Shown here piece by piece: positions 48,786 through 57,307 of a stretch of DNA of 64,000 nt. Source of the stretch: WHSW01 sp963767475 (GTDB lineage Bacteria > Actinomycetota > Thermoleophilia > Solirubrobacterales > 70-9); NCBI GenBank assembly GCA_963767475.1, contig CAVYEI010000002.1, positions 1,550,001 to 1,614,000 on the forward strand, written 5' to 3'. A model generated the notes under the pieces. The model was not told where the DNA came from. It ran no database searches and saw only the letters and a list, made by a program, of their open reading frames with translations. The translations under genes and the position numbers were made by a program. Positions within the stretch are counted from its first letter, which is position 1. The number at the start of each line of letters is the position of its first letter.

Positions 48786-49117
48786 AGCTCGACTCGGTAA
48801 CCGTCGGGGTCTGCGACCTGGACCCGGACAGGGCCGCTCTGCTGCCACTCGGTCTCGGTCACGCCGGCGGCGCGCAGGCGCTCGCGCGCGGCGCGGACCT
48901 CGTCGCCGCTCTGGAGCTGGAAGCCGAAGTGATTGCTGCGCGGCAGCTCGCCCGGGGTCGGGCCCTCGCGCAGAGCCAGCAGCGAACCATCGGCGTCGCC
49001 GAGGATCAGCAGGTGCTCGTCGTCGTGGACTCGCTCGAGGAGCCCGAAGTGCTCGCCGTAGAAGACCGCCGACCGCTCGCGATCGGCGACGGTGAGCGCG
49101 ACGTGGTTGAGCGGCAC
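48773..49117 (-). CDS. VOC-family protein
   Basis: A 114-residue glyoxalase-fold protein: PLNHVALTVADRERSAVFYGEHFGLLERV, then SNHFGFQLQSGDEVRAARERLRAAG and VQVADPDGYRVELYAF. Metal ligands H (NHVAL), H (NHFGF) and E (VELYAF) are in place, which fits a functional metalloenzyme. GTG start with GATCAT 6 nt upstream. The 3' end overlaps the desaturase remnant by 13 nt. Confidence 0.85.
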   Translation of the reverse strand: MPLNHVALTVADRERSAVFYGEHFGLLERVHDDEHLLILGDADGSLLALREGPTPGELPRSNHFGFQLQSGDEVRAARERLRAAGVTETEWQQSGPVRVQVADPDGYRVELYAF

Positions 49118-49164
49118 CGGCCAATGATCGCATCCGGGCGGGCCTCGATACCATCACGCGCTTC

Positions 49165-51336
49165 GTGAGGGCACTCGCTTCATTCGTCTCCGGCCGCCGG
49201 ACCAAGTGGATCGTGCTGGCGATCTGGATCGTCGCCGTCGCGGTGATGGCGCAGCTGGGCGCGAAGCTCGCTGACGAGACCCAGGACGACACCGCCTCGT
49301 TCCTGCCCGAGAGCGCCGAGTCGACCCAGGTGGTCGAGCTCTTGGACGCGAAGTTCGCCGCCAAGGAGACCAGCCAGGGCCTGATCATCTACCAGCGCGA
49401 CGGCGGGCTGACCGAAGCCGACAAGCAGAAGATCGCCGACGACGCAGAGGCGCTCGAGGCGCTTCCCGAAGACGAGCTGCCGCTGACCCAGCCGCCCACG
49501 GAGCCGTTCGCGAACGACGCGCCGAAGGGCCTCGTGTCGAGCGACGGATCGCTCGCCTACACGGTGCTCGTGGTGCCCACCGACTACGAGGACCTGGCCG
49601 ACTGGGGCAAGCTCGTGCGCGAGACCACCGGCGACGAAGCCGACGGGATGCAGATCAAGCTCAGCGGCGACCTCGGCTTCCAAACCGACTTCGAGGAGGT
49701 CTTCGGCGATATCGACACGAAGCTCCTGCTGGTCACCGTGTTGCTGGTGCTCGTGCTGCTCGGGGCGATCTACCGGTCGGTCCTCGTCGCGCTCACCCCG
49801 CTGCTCGTCGTCTTCTTCGCCTACACGGTCGCCCAGGGCTTCATCTACCTGCTGGCGAAGAGCGGCGCCACGGTGTCCGGCCAGTCGACCTCGATCCTGA
49901 TCGTGCTCATGTTCGGGGTCGGGACCGACTACTGCCTCTTATTGGTCTCGCGATTGCGCGAGGAGCTGCGCGGGACCGAGGACAAGCACGAGGCCGTGGC
50001 GCACGCGCTGGCGCGGTCGGGCCCGGCGATCCTCGCCAGCGGGATGACGGTGGCTCTGGCGATGCTCGTGCTCGTGTTCGCCGATTCGCGCAACACCTCG
50101 ACGCTGGGACCGGTAGCGGCGATTGGCGTTGCGTCGGCGATGCTCGCCGGCCTCACCCTGCTGCCCGCGATGCTGACGATCTTCGGACGCAGGGGCTTTT
50201 GGCCCCGCCGCCAGACGGTCGAGTACGACCCGGCCGGAGCTCGCGAGGTCAAGGTCGGCGCCTGGCGGCGGTTCGGAGACCGCGTCCTGCACCGGCCCGG
50301 ACCGACGCTGGCAATCACGGTCGCCGTGTTCGTCGCCGGGGCGCTCGGGCTGGCCGCGTTCAAGGCCGACTACTCGACTACGACCACGTTCAAGAAGCCG
50401 GTCGACAGCGTCGAGGGGTTCGAGCTGCTCGAGCAGTCCTTCCCGCCCGGGATCCTGTCGCCGATGACGATGTTGGTCCAGGCCGACAACGGCCAGGTCA
50501 CCGACGCCCAGGTTCAGGCGGCGGCCCAGGCCGCGGCCGGCGTCGACGGCGTCGCCTCGGCGACGCCGACCGGAATCACCTCGACCGACGGCTCGATCGG
50601 CTCGGCGAGCGTGGTCCTCGACGGAGATCCGCTGACCAAGGCTTCGCTCGCGATCGTCCCCGACATTCGCGACGCGGTCGCCGGGTCGGTCCCGGACGCG
50701 ACGGTGCTTGTGGGCGGCGGCAGCGCGATCTCGTACGACTTCAATCAGGCGACCGAGAGCGACCTGAAGCTGATCGTGCCGCTGGCGCTGCTGGTGATCA
50801 CGATCATCCTCGCGCTTCTGCTGCAGGCGCTGGTCGCCCCGCTGGTGCTGATCGCGAGCGTGGTCCTCTCCTTCCTCTGCACGCTCGGGGTGTCGATCCT
50901 GTTCATCCGCTACGTCGTCGGCGACCCCGGCTTCGACGCCTCGATCCCGACCTTCGCCTTCATCTTCCTGGTCGCGCTCGGCAGCGACTACACGATCTTC
51001 CTCATGGCCCGGGTGCGTGAGGAGTCCCGCACCCACGGCACCCGCGAGGGCATGCTGCGAGCGATCTCGGCGACCGGGCCGGTGATCACCTCGGCCGGCG
51101 TGATCCTCGCCGGCACCTTCTCGGTGCTGATGACGCTGCCGGTGACCTTCACCTTCGACCTCGGTCTGATGGTCGCGCTGGGGATCCTGCTCGACACCTT
51201 CATCGTCCGCACGATCATGGTTCCCGCCGCCGTCGAGCTGCTCGGCGACAAGGTCTGGTGGCCGTCGACCGCCAAGGGTGGCGGCAGGGCGCTGAGCGAG
51301 GACACCGGCGAGCACGAGCAGACGCCGGCCGCCTAG
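49165..51336 (+). CDS. MMPL-family RND exporter
   Basis: A 723-residue membrane transporter with two repeated halves. Each half has one TM helix (residues 14-34 and about 382-400), an extracytoplasmic domain, and a five-helix bundle (about 184-335; about 535-700). FGVGTDYCLLLVSRLREELR and VALGSDYTIFLMARVREESR are the conserved MMPL helix-4-type motifs with proton-relay Asp/Tyr. It probably exports lipids or toxic compounds by proton flux. GTG start; GATACC lies 12 nt upstream. Confidence 0.9.
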   Translation: MRALASFVSGRRTKWIVLAIWIVAVAVMAQLGAKLADETQDDTASFLPESAESTQVVELLDAKFAAKETSQGLIIYQRDGGLTEADKQKIADDAEALEALPEDELPLTQPPTEPFANDAPKGLVSSDGSLAYTVLVVPTDYEDLADWGKLVRETTGDEADGMQIKLSGDLGFQTDFEEVFGDIDTKLLLVTVLLVLVLLGAIYRSVLVALTPLLVVFFAYTVAQGFIYLLAKSGATVSGQSTSILIVLMFGVGTDYCLLLVSRLREELRGTEDKHEAVAHALARSGPAILASGMTVALAMLVLVFADSRNTSTLGPVAAIGVASAMLAGLTLLPAMLTIFGRRGFWPRRQTVEYDPAGAREVKVGAWRRFGDRVLHRPGPTLAITVAVFVAGALGLAAFKADYSTTTTFKKPVDSVEGFELLEQSFPPGILSPMTMLVQADNGQVTDAQVQAAAQAAAGVDGVASATPTGITSTDGSIGSASVVLDGDPLTKASLAIVPDIRDAVAGSVPDATVLVGGGSAISYDFNQATESDLKLIVPLALLVITIILALLLQALVAPLVLIASVVLSFLCTLGVSILFIRYVVGDPGFDASIPTFAFIFLVALGSDYTIFLMARVREESRTHGTREGMLRAISATGPVITSAGVILAGTFSVLMTLPVTFTFDLGLMVALGILLDTFIVRTIMVPAAVELLGDKVWWPSTAKGGGRALSEDTGEHEQTPAA

Positions 51337-51350
51337 CCGCCTCCCTGGAA

Positions 51351-51356
51351 TAGGGT
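51351..51356 (+). promoter_or_regulatory. -10-like element for gene at 51363 (leaderless)
   Basis: TAGGGT, 6 nt before the ATG at 51363. Confidence 0.45.
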
Positions 51357-51362
51357 GGCGCG

Positions 51363-52607
51363 ATGGACGAGTCCGCAGCGATCGAAGGGCTCGAGCGCAC
51401 GGAGGAGAAGCTCAGTGCCTATGCCGCCGAGCACGGTCTCACGGTCCGCCCGGAGCTGATCTGGCCGGGCATGCCGCTGCCGCGCGAGCAGCACGGGCCG
51501 ATCCGCCACGCCTGCTGGTCGGTCTCGGGCGAGCTGCCCGGCGGCGTCGCGGGGCGGCTTCGCCACCAGGCGGTCTACGGCAAGACCTTCGGCATGAACG
51601 TGGCGATGCAGCACACGATCATGGTCTGCCGGATCCCCGAGTCGGTGGGCTACCTACCGATGCTCTCCGTCCGCGCCGAGGGCCTCGAACCGGGGCTCTT
51701 TTACTGGGCCGGCGACAAGCGCCCGCGGGAGGACGTGGGCGGATTCGAGTCGGTCGAGCTCGATCGCCGCTACATCGTCGAGGTCGCCAAGGACCAGGAC
51801 CAGGCGTGGCTGCGCCAGCTGTTTCCGCCGAGCTTCATCGACTGGCTCGCGTCCAACACGCCGGTCGACTTCGGCTTTCGGCTCGACGGCGGTGTCTTCA
51901 CCTGCGAGTGCCCGCAGTATCGCGGCCAGCACCGCGCCGACGGCGAGGTCGACTCGGAGCATCTCGATCTGCTCGCCGGGGCCGGCGGGCGGGCCGCCGG
52001 CCGGATCCGCGACGAGGTGCTCGAGGAGGCCGACAGCTCCTGGGGCGGGACCAACCCCGACAGCGCCGCGGCTCACGAGGCACGGGCGACGGCTCGCAAG
52101 CATGGGCGCCTGCTGGGCATGGTGATGAAGCTCGCCGGCGGCGACGGGACCGACGAGAGCGTCGTCAAGTTCGGCGAAAAGCATGGGATGCAAGCGAAGG
52201 ACTCGGCCGAGTTTCACGCCAACCACATCCGCCTGCCGCTGCCGGGAACGGCCAGCGACGTGCTCAGCGGGCCGCTGCCGGGATCCGGCCGGGTCGGCGA
52301 CCTCGCCTGGCTCGAGTTCTCGAGCGCGGTTGACATGCAGCGCAACTACAACGCGATCGTGCTCGAGCGCGATCGCGACCTGCCCAGCCTCTGGATCGAT
52401 TCCGACGACGTCACGATTCCCGGCTTCGGCGCCGATCTGGCGCCCGGGGCGCTCGCGGCGGCCGCCAACGCCGGCTACGGGATCTCGACAGCCGGGCGCA
52501 AGGTCTGCGTCTACATGAGCTCACCGCAGGGCTCGAGCGGCTGGCCGAGCGGCGACGAGGTGGCGCGATTCTGCGCTCGCGCGGGCGAGATCGCCGACGC
52601 CGTCTAG
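51363..52607 (+). CDS. Uncharacterised cytoplasmic protein
   Basis: A 414-residue soluble protein with no signal or TM segment. Landmarks: an N-terminal helix (DESAAIEGLERTEEKLSAYAAEHG), RHACWSVSGELPGGVAGRLRHQAVYGKTFGMNVAMQHTIMVCR, a CECPQYR segment near 180, and a C-terminal CVYMSSPQGSSGWPSGDEVARFCARAGEIADAV. I recognise no family. Codon bias and length make it a certain gene. Nearest same-strand neighbours are the MMPL exporter and the 50-residue membrane protein. Confidence 0.7.
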   Translation: MDESAAIEGLERTEEKLSAYAAEHGLTVRPELIWPGMPLPREQHGPIRHACWSVSGELPGGVAGRLRHQAVYGKTFGMNVAMQHTIMVCRIPESVGYLPMLSVRAEGLEPGLFYWAGDKRPREDVGGFESVELDRRYIVEVAKDQDQAWLRQLFPPSFIDWLASNTPVDFGFRLDGGVFTCECPQYRGQHRADGEVDSEHLDLLAGAGGRAAGRIRDEVLEEADSSWGGTNPDSAAAHEARATARKHGRLLGMVMKLAGGDGTDESVVKFGEKHGMQAKDSAEFHANHIRLPLPGTASDVLSGPLPGSGRVGDLAWLEFSSAVDMQRNYNAIVLERDRDLPSLWIDSDDVTIPGFGADLAPGALAAAANAGYGISTAGRKVCVYMSSPQGSSGWPSGDEVARFCARAGEIADAV

Positions 52608-52655
52608 TCACATATGCGGCTAAACCCGTTTTCGGCCCTCTGCCGCGGGTAATCC

Positions 52656-52808
52656 ATGGACATGCAGCTATCACTACTACTCATCGTCATTGGAATCATC
52701 CTCGCGGTGCTCGTGCACTATGCGCTCGGCATCGCCTTGATCCTGATCGGGCTCGTGCTCCTGATCTGGCCGCGAATCGCCGGCGGCGCCAGCACGACCA
52801 GAGTCTGA
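52656..52808 (+). CDS. 50-residue double-helix membrane protein
   Basis: ATG at 52656 to TGA 52806-52808 encodes MDMQLSLLLIVIGIILAVLV then HYALGIALILIGLVLLIWPRIAGGASTTRV: two hydrophobic helices with a short polar turn, like small DUF-type membrane proteins. It lies antisense to the last 44 codons of the ABC ATPase gene ending at 52677. The upstream bases contain no clear Shine-Dalgarno. Confidence 0.55.
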   Translation: MDMQLSLLLIVIGIILAVLVHYALGIALILIGLVLLIWPRIAGGASTTRV

Positions 52809-54122
52809 CTTGGCCGCACGCTTCGCCGCCTCCAAGGCGGCGGGGTCGTGCAGATGACACTCGACCTCGACCCCGTCGATCGCCAGTGGGCGCGGCTCGG
52901 CTCCATGGTGGAAGCTGACCTCGACCGCATCGGCGCTGACCTCGGTCCCGGCGACCCCCTTCCATAGCGGGTCGTCGGGTTCCGCTGCCCGCATCGCCGC
53001 CAGCACCTCGGCGGCGTCTGCGCCAGAGTGCCCCTCGCCGGCGGGCAGGCGAGCGTCGAAGGTGGGCTCGTTGAGCTCGTCGAGGTCGCCGATCATCTCG
53101 CGCTCGCGCTCGAACTCATCCTCCGGCAGTTTCGTCCAGCGAGTCTCGAGCACCGCGCGCAGGTCGCGGCTCTCCCAGCCACAGACCTCGAACGCCTGCG
53201 GGCACCGCGGGTGAAAGCGACAGCCCAGCGGCGGTGAGACGGCGTCTGGAATCTCCCCGCGGGGGAGGTCCCTGGGCACGCTTCGCGTCGGGTCCGGCTC
53301 CGGAATCGCCCGCAGCAGCGAGGCGGTGTAGGGGTGCTTGGGATCGGCGTAGATCTGCTCGCTGTCGCCGAGCTCGACGATCCTGCCGAGGTACATGATC
53401 GCGATCCGGTCGCAGAAGAACTTCGCCGTCGCCAGGTCGTGCGTGATGTAGATGTAGGTCAGGTCGAGCTCGGTCTTGAGCTCGATCATCAGCTCGAGGA
53501 TCTTCGCCCGCACGCTCATGTCGAGCATCGAGACCGGCTCGTCGGCGACCAGGATGTCGGGGCCGAGGATGATCGCCCTGGCGAGCACGGCGCGCTGCTT
53601 CTGGCCGCCGGAGAGGTCGGTCGGGTACTTGTCGACGAACTGCTCAGCCGGCGCCAGCCCGACGCGCTCGAGCGCCGCGGCGACCAGGCTCCGGCGCTCG
53701 CCGGCGTCGGTGGCGATCCCGTGGAAGCGCAGCGGATCGCCGACCGAGGCGCCGATCGTCATCGCCGGGTTCAGCGACGCGTGCGGGTCCTGGAACACGA
53801 TCTGCATCCGCCGGCGCAGCGGCCGCAACTCGCTCTCCTTGAGGCCGGTGATCTCCTCGCCCCTGAGATGGACGCTGCCCGCGGTCGCCGGGACGAGCCC
53901 GAGCAGCGTCCGCCCGAGCGTCGTCTTGCCCGACCCGGACTCGCCGACCAGCCCCAGGACCTCGCCCTTGCGCAGGTCGAGGCTGACCCCGTCGACGGCG
54001 GCGACGGCCCCGGCCTCGCGGCCGCGCAGGCGATCGAGAAACGAGCCGCGCACCGAGTAGTGCGTGTGCAGGTCGCGGATCCGAAGCAGCGGCTCTGCGG
54101 CGGCCGTCGTGGCTTCCATCAC
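52677..54122 (-). CDS. Peptide ABC transporter ATPase (DppF/OppF type) with C-terminal insertion
   Basis: A 481-residue ATPase, longer than the usual 320-350. Walker A GESGSGKT, signature LSGGQKQR, Walker B ILVADEP and the H-loop THD are intact. The C-terminal cysteine motif starts normally (CRFHPRCPQAFEVC) but is followed by about 100 extra residues before the last Cys (VECHLHDP). The final 44 codons are antisense to a small membrane-protein ORF and may be random readthrough. Overlaps the upstream ATPase gene by 4 nt. Confidence 0.88.
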   Translation of the reverse strand: MMEATTAAAEPLLRIRDLHTHYSVRGSFLDRLRGREAGAVAAVDGVSLDLRKGEVLGLVGESGSGKTTLGRTLLGLVPATAGSVHLRGEEITGLKESELRPLRRRMQIVFQDPHASLNPAMTIGASVGDPLRFHGIATDAGERRSLVAAALERVGLAPAEQFVDKYPTDLSGGQKQRAVLARAIILGPDILVADEPVSMLDMSVRAKILELMIELKTELDLTYIYITHDLATAKFFCDRIAIMYLGRIVELGDSEQIYADPKHPYTASLLRAIPEPDPTRSVPRDLPRGEIPDAVSPPLGCRFHPRCPQAFEVCGWESRDLRAVLETRWTKLPEDEFEREREMIGDLDELNEPTFDARLPAGEGHSGADAAEVLAAMRAAEPDDPLWKGVAGTEVSADAVEVSFHHGAEPRPLAIDGVEVECHLHDPAALEAAKRAAKSDSGRAGAAGDSRPDQEHEPDQDQGDAERIVHEHREDDSNDDE

Positions 54123-55192
54123 GCCTCCTCCGCGATCGCGATCTCGCCGCGCTCGAGCGGCTCGGTGCCGCCCTCGGGGATCTGGTCGGCGGGGCCGTGC
54201 AGCCAGCAGGCGACGCGCTGGCCACCTTCGACGCGGACGTCGACCGGCAGCTGCTCGGCGCAGACCTTCATCGCGTTCGGACAGCGGGGATGAAAGCGAC
54301 AGCCCGGCGGCGGATCGATCAGGTTCGGCGGCGCCCCGGGGATGTAGTTGAGGCCCGTGGTCCGCAGCGAGATCGTCGAGCGCAAGAGCTCGCGGGTGTA
54401 GGGATGCGCGGGGTTTGAGAACACCTCGCGCGCATCGCCCTCCTCGACGATCTTGCCCGCGTACATGACCGCGACCCGGTCGCAGGCCTCGGCGACGATC
54501 CCGAGGTTGTGGGTGATCAGCAGCAGCCCGGTGTCGAAGGTCTTTCGCAGATCGGCGAGGATGCCGAGGATCTGCGCCTCGACGATCACGTCGAGCGCGG
54601 TGGTCGGCTCGTCGGCGACCAGCAGCCCGGGCTCCAGCACCAGCGCCAGCGCGATCATGATCCGCTGGCGCATGCCGCCGGAGAACTCGTGCGGGTACTG
54701 CTTGAACCGGGTCGGCGGGATTCCCATCGCCGCCAGGGCGGCGAGCCCGCGCTTGCGCATCTCGTCGCGGTCGATGTCGTCGCGGTGGGTGCGCAGCGTC
54801 TCGACGAAATGGCTCTCGATCGTGTGCAGCGGGTCGAGCCGGGTCATCGGCTCCTGGAAGATCAGGCCGATCTCGGGACCGCGGAGGTCGCGGAGGTCGT
54901 CGAGATCGAGGCCGACGAGGTCGCGCCCCTGATAGAGGACCTCTCCGGCGACGGTGGCGTTCTTGGGCAGCAGGCCGAGGATGCCCCGCCCGAGCGTCGA
55001 TTTGCCGCAGCCCGACTCGCCGACAAGGCCGACGGTCTCGCCGCGGTTGATCTTCAGCGTGATCCCGTCGACGGCGCGCACGGGATCGCCGCCGGTGCCG
55101 TACCAGACGCGCAGGTTGCGGGCGTCGAGTACGGGCGTCCCGCGAGGCGTAGCCGAGTCGCGCCGCTGTTGAGGCGCCTGCTTGTCACTCAC
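54119..55192 (-). CDS. Peptide ABC transporter ATPase (DppD/OppD type)
   Basis: A 357-residue ATPase: Walker A GESGCGKSTLG, signature EFSGGMRQRIMIALAL, Walker B LLVADEPTTALDV, and the C-terminal cysteine motif CRFHPRCPNAMKVC...VACWLH in standard form. Second ATPase of the first cassette. Its start overlaps the permease gene by 8 nt and its stop overlaps the next start (ATGA). Confidence 0.92.
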   Translation of the reverse strand: MSDKQAPQQRRDSATPRGTPVLDARNLRVWYGTGGDPVRAVDGITLKINRGETVGLVGESGCGKSTLGRGILGLLPKNATVAGEVLYQGRDLVGLDLDDLRDLRGPEIGLIFQEPMTRLDPLHTIESHFVETLRTHRDDIDRDEMRKRGLAALAAMGIPPTRFKQYPHEFSGGMRQRIMIALALVLEPGLLVADEPTTALDVIVEAQILGILADLRKTFDTGLLLITHNLGIVAEACDRVAVMYAGKIVEEGDAREVFSNPAHPYTRELLRSTISLRTTGLNYIPGAPPNLIDPPPGCRFHPRCPNAMKVCAEQLPVDVRVEGGQRVACWLHGPADQIPEGGTEPLERGEIAIAEEA

Positions 55193-56177
55193 GTCGCACC
55201 TCCGGCGCTTCGACCTCGGCTTGGACGCCCGGCACGTGGGCCATATGCGGAGTCCCGGCGTCGTCGTGATGCGGGATCGTCGGCCGGTCGATCTGGCGCT
55301 CGCGGATCAGCGGGTTGAGGACGTCGTTGATGCCCTCGCCGACGAGGGTGAACCCGGTGACCAGGAGCACGACCGCGAGCCCGGGAAACACCCCGGTCCA
55401 CCAGATTCCGGCGCCGGCGTCGTCGATCGCCCGGTTCAGGTCGTAGCCCCACTCGGCCGCATCGGTGGGCTGGATCCCGTAGCCGAGGAATCCGAGCGCG
55501 GCGAGCGTGAGGATCGCGTCGGCGGCGTTCAGGGTGGCGATCGCGGGCACGTTCTGGATCACGTTGTGGAAGACGTAGCGGCCGATGATCGTCCGCCGGG
55601 GCGCCCCCAGTGCCCGCGCTGCCTCGACGTAGGACTCCTCGCGCACGGAGATCACGTGATTGCGAACGACGCGGAAGTACTGGGGGATGTAGACGATCGT
55701 GATCGCGATCGCGGCCGAGAAGATGCCCTGGCCGATCGAGTCCGAGAGCAGGAAGGCGATCACGATCGCCAGCAGCAGGTACGGGAAGGCGAACAGCGCG
55801 TCGGTGATCATCACCAGGGCGCGATCGAGCTTGCCACCGACGTAGCCGGAGATCAGCCCGAGCGGGACGCCGATCAGCAGCGAGAGCACGACCGCGAGCA
55901 CGACGACCTCGATCGCCGTGCGCGAGCCCCAGATCACCCTCGAGAGCACGTCTGTGGACTGGACCGTGGTTCCGAACAGGTGCGCCGAGTCGGGGGACGC
56001 CTGCTTGGCGAAGCGGACGCCGTCGGCTTCGACCTGGTCGAAGCCGTAGGGGGCGATCGCCGGCGCGAAGATCGCCAGGATCAGGAAGAAGGTCACGATC
56101 AGGATTCCGCTGAGCAGGAGCCAGCGGGAGAGCCCGCGGGCCTCGAACACGGGCTGCACCCAGCGCGGCGCCTTCAT
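55185..56177 (-). CDS. Peptide ABC transporter permease (DppC/OppC type)
   Basis: A 330-residue permease with an N-terminal TM helix (about 18-42), the OppC_N-like stretch with SPDSAHLFGTTVQSTDVLSRVIWGSR, five TM helices, and the EAA loop EESYVEAARALGAPRRTIIGRYVFHNVIQNVPAI. Pairs with the DppB-type permease 4 nt upstream. Confidence 0.92.
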   Translation of the reverse strand: MKAPRWVQPVFEARGLSRWLLLSGILIVTFFLILAIFAPAIAPYGFDQVEADGVRFAKQASPDSAHLFGTTVQSTDVLSRVIWGSRTAIEVVVLAVVLSLLIGVPLGLISGYVGGKLDRALVMITDALFAFPYLLLAIVIAFLLSDSIGQGIFSAAIAITIVYIPQYFRVVRNHVISVREESYVEAARALGAPRRTIIGRYVFHNVIQNVPAIATLNAADAILTLAALGFLGYGIQPTDAAEWGYDLNRAIDDAGAGIWWTGVFPGLAVVLLVTGFTLVGEGINDVLNPLIRERQIDRPTIPHHDDAGTPHMAHVPGVQAEVEAPEVRRE

Positions 56178-56181
56178 TGCC

Positions 56182-57216
56182 CTAGTACCTCACTCGCGGG
56201 TCGACGAAGGCGTTGATCATGTCGATGATCAGCGAGATCACGACGACCGCGAGCGCGAAGATGGTGATGATCCCCTGGACCGCGATGTAGTCGCGCTCGT
56301 CGAGGTAGCGGACGAGCTCGGATCCGATCCCGGGCCAGTTGAAGGTCTGCTCGGTGAGCACCGCGCCGCCGAGCAGGATCGCGAACTGCAGCCCGGCGAC
56401 GGTGATCACGGGGACCATCGCGTTGCGAAACGCGTGGTGGAAGACGACCCGGCTCTCCGACACCCCGCGGGCGCGGGCGGCCTCGACGTAGTCGCCCTTC
56501 ATCGTCTGCATCACGTTCACGCGCACGAGCCTGATCATCACCCCGCTGACCACCAGGCCGAGCGTCACCGCGGGCAGGATCAGGTGCTTGACGCAGTCCC
56601 AGAAGGCGGAGAAGTTGCCCGCCGCCAGCGTGTCGAAGAGGTAGAAGTGGGTCCTCGGCGATGACGTCGACAGGTCGAACTCGACCAGTGGGCTGGCGCG
56701 CCCGGAGGTCGGTAACCCCAGCGCAGGGGCGATCCAGATCTGCGCCAGAAAGCCGAGGAAGAAAACCGGCGCGGCGTAGATCACGATCCCGAACATCCGC
56801 CCGCTGAAGTCGATCGGCCCGTCGCGGAATCTGCCCGCCAGGAGGCCGATGCTGATCCCGACCGTGAGCGTGATCAGAAAGGCCCAGAAGGTGAGCTCGA
56901 TCGTCGCCGTGCCGTTCTCGGTGATGATCGAGGTGACCTCGCGGTTGTCGGTCAGCGTCGTCCCCAGGTCGAGCGTGACCACGTCGCCGAGGTACTCGAC
57001 GTACTGCTCGAGGATCGGCTTGTCGAAGCCGGCTGCGGCGCGGCGCTGGTCGAGCTCCTCCTGTGAGAGCCGGCCGCCGAGCGCCGACTGGATCGGGTCG
57101 CCCGGGGCCACCCGCATCAGCAGGAAGACCATCGTCAGCAGGATGAGGACGGTCGGAACCGCGAGCGCCAGGCGGGTGAGCGCGTAGCGGCGCAGCGATG
57201 TGCCCTGCGAGGTCAC
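56182..57216 (-). CDS. Peptide ABC transporter permease (DppB/OppB type)
   Basis: A 344-residue permease: RYALTRLALAVPTVLILLTMVFLLMRVAPGDPI is the DppB start; the EAA loop is GDYVEAARARGVSESRVVFHHAFRNAMVPVITVAG; the end AFVDPRVRY is standard. GTG start. The hairpin at 57255-57286 separates it from the SBP gene. Confidence 0.92.
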   Translation of the reverse strand: MTSQGTSLRRYALTRLALAVPTVLILLTMVFLLMRVAPGDPIQSALGGRLSQEELDQRRAAAGFDKPILEQYVEYLGDVVTLDLGTTLTDNREVTSIITENGTATIELTFWAFLITLTVGISIGLLAGRFRDGPIDFSGRMFGIVIYAAPVFFLGFLAQIWIAPALGLPTSGRASPLVEFDLSTSSPRTHFYLFDTLAAGNFSAFWDCVKHLILPAVTLGLVVSGVMIRLVRVNVMQTMKGDYVEAARARGVSESRVVFHHAFRNAMVPVITVAGLQFAILLGGAVLTEQTFNWPGIGSELVRYLDERDYIAVQGIITIFALAVVVISLIIDMINAFVDPRVRY

Positions 57217-57254
57217 TCCGGGTGCGTGCCTCCGTATGAGTCTCCGGCATGCCG

Positions 57255-57286
57255 AGGCGACCGGCGCGGTTGGGCGCCGGTCGCTT
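57255..57286 (-). promoter_or_regulatory. Intra-operon hairpin after the first SBP gene
   Basis: Arms GCGACCGGCGC (57257-57267) and GCGCCGGTCGC (57274-57284) with loop GGTTGG; two further pairs (one wobble) extend it. No T-tract follows in the reverse direction, so a processing or stability element or partial attenuator is more likely than a full terminator. Confidence 0.6.
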
Positions 57287-57307
57287 CGGTCACAGCCGCC
57301 AAGGCGA

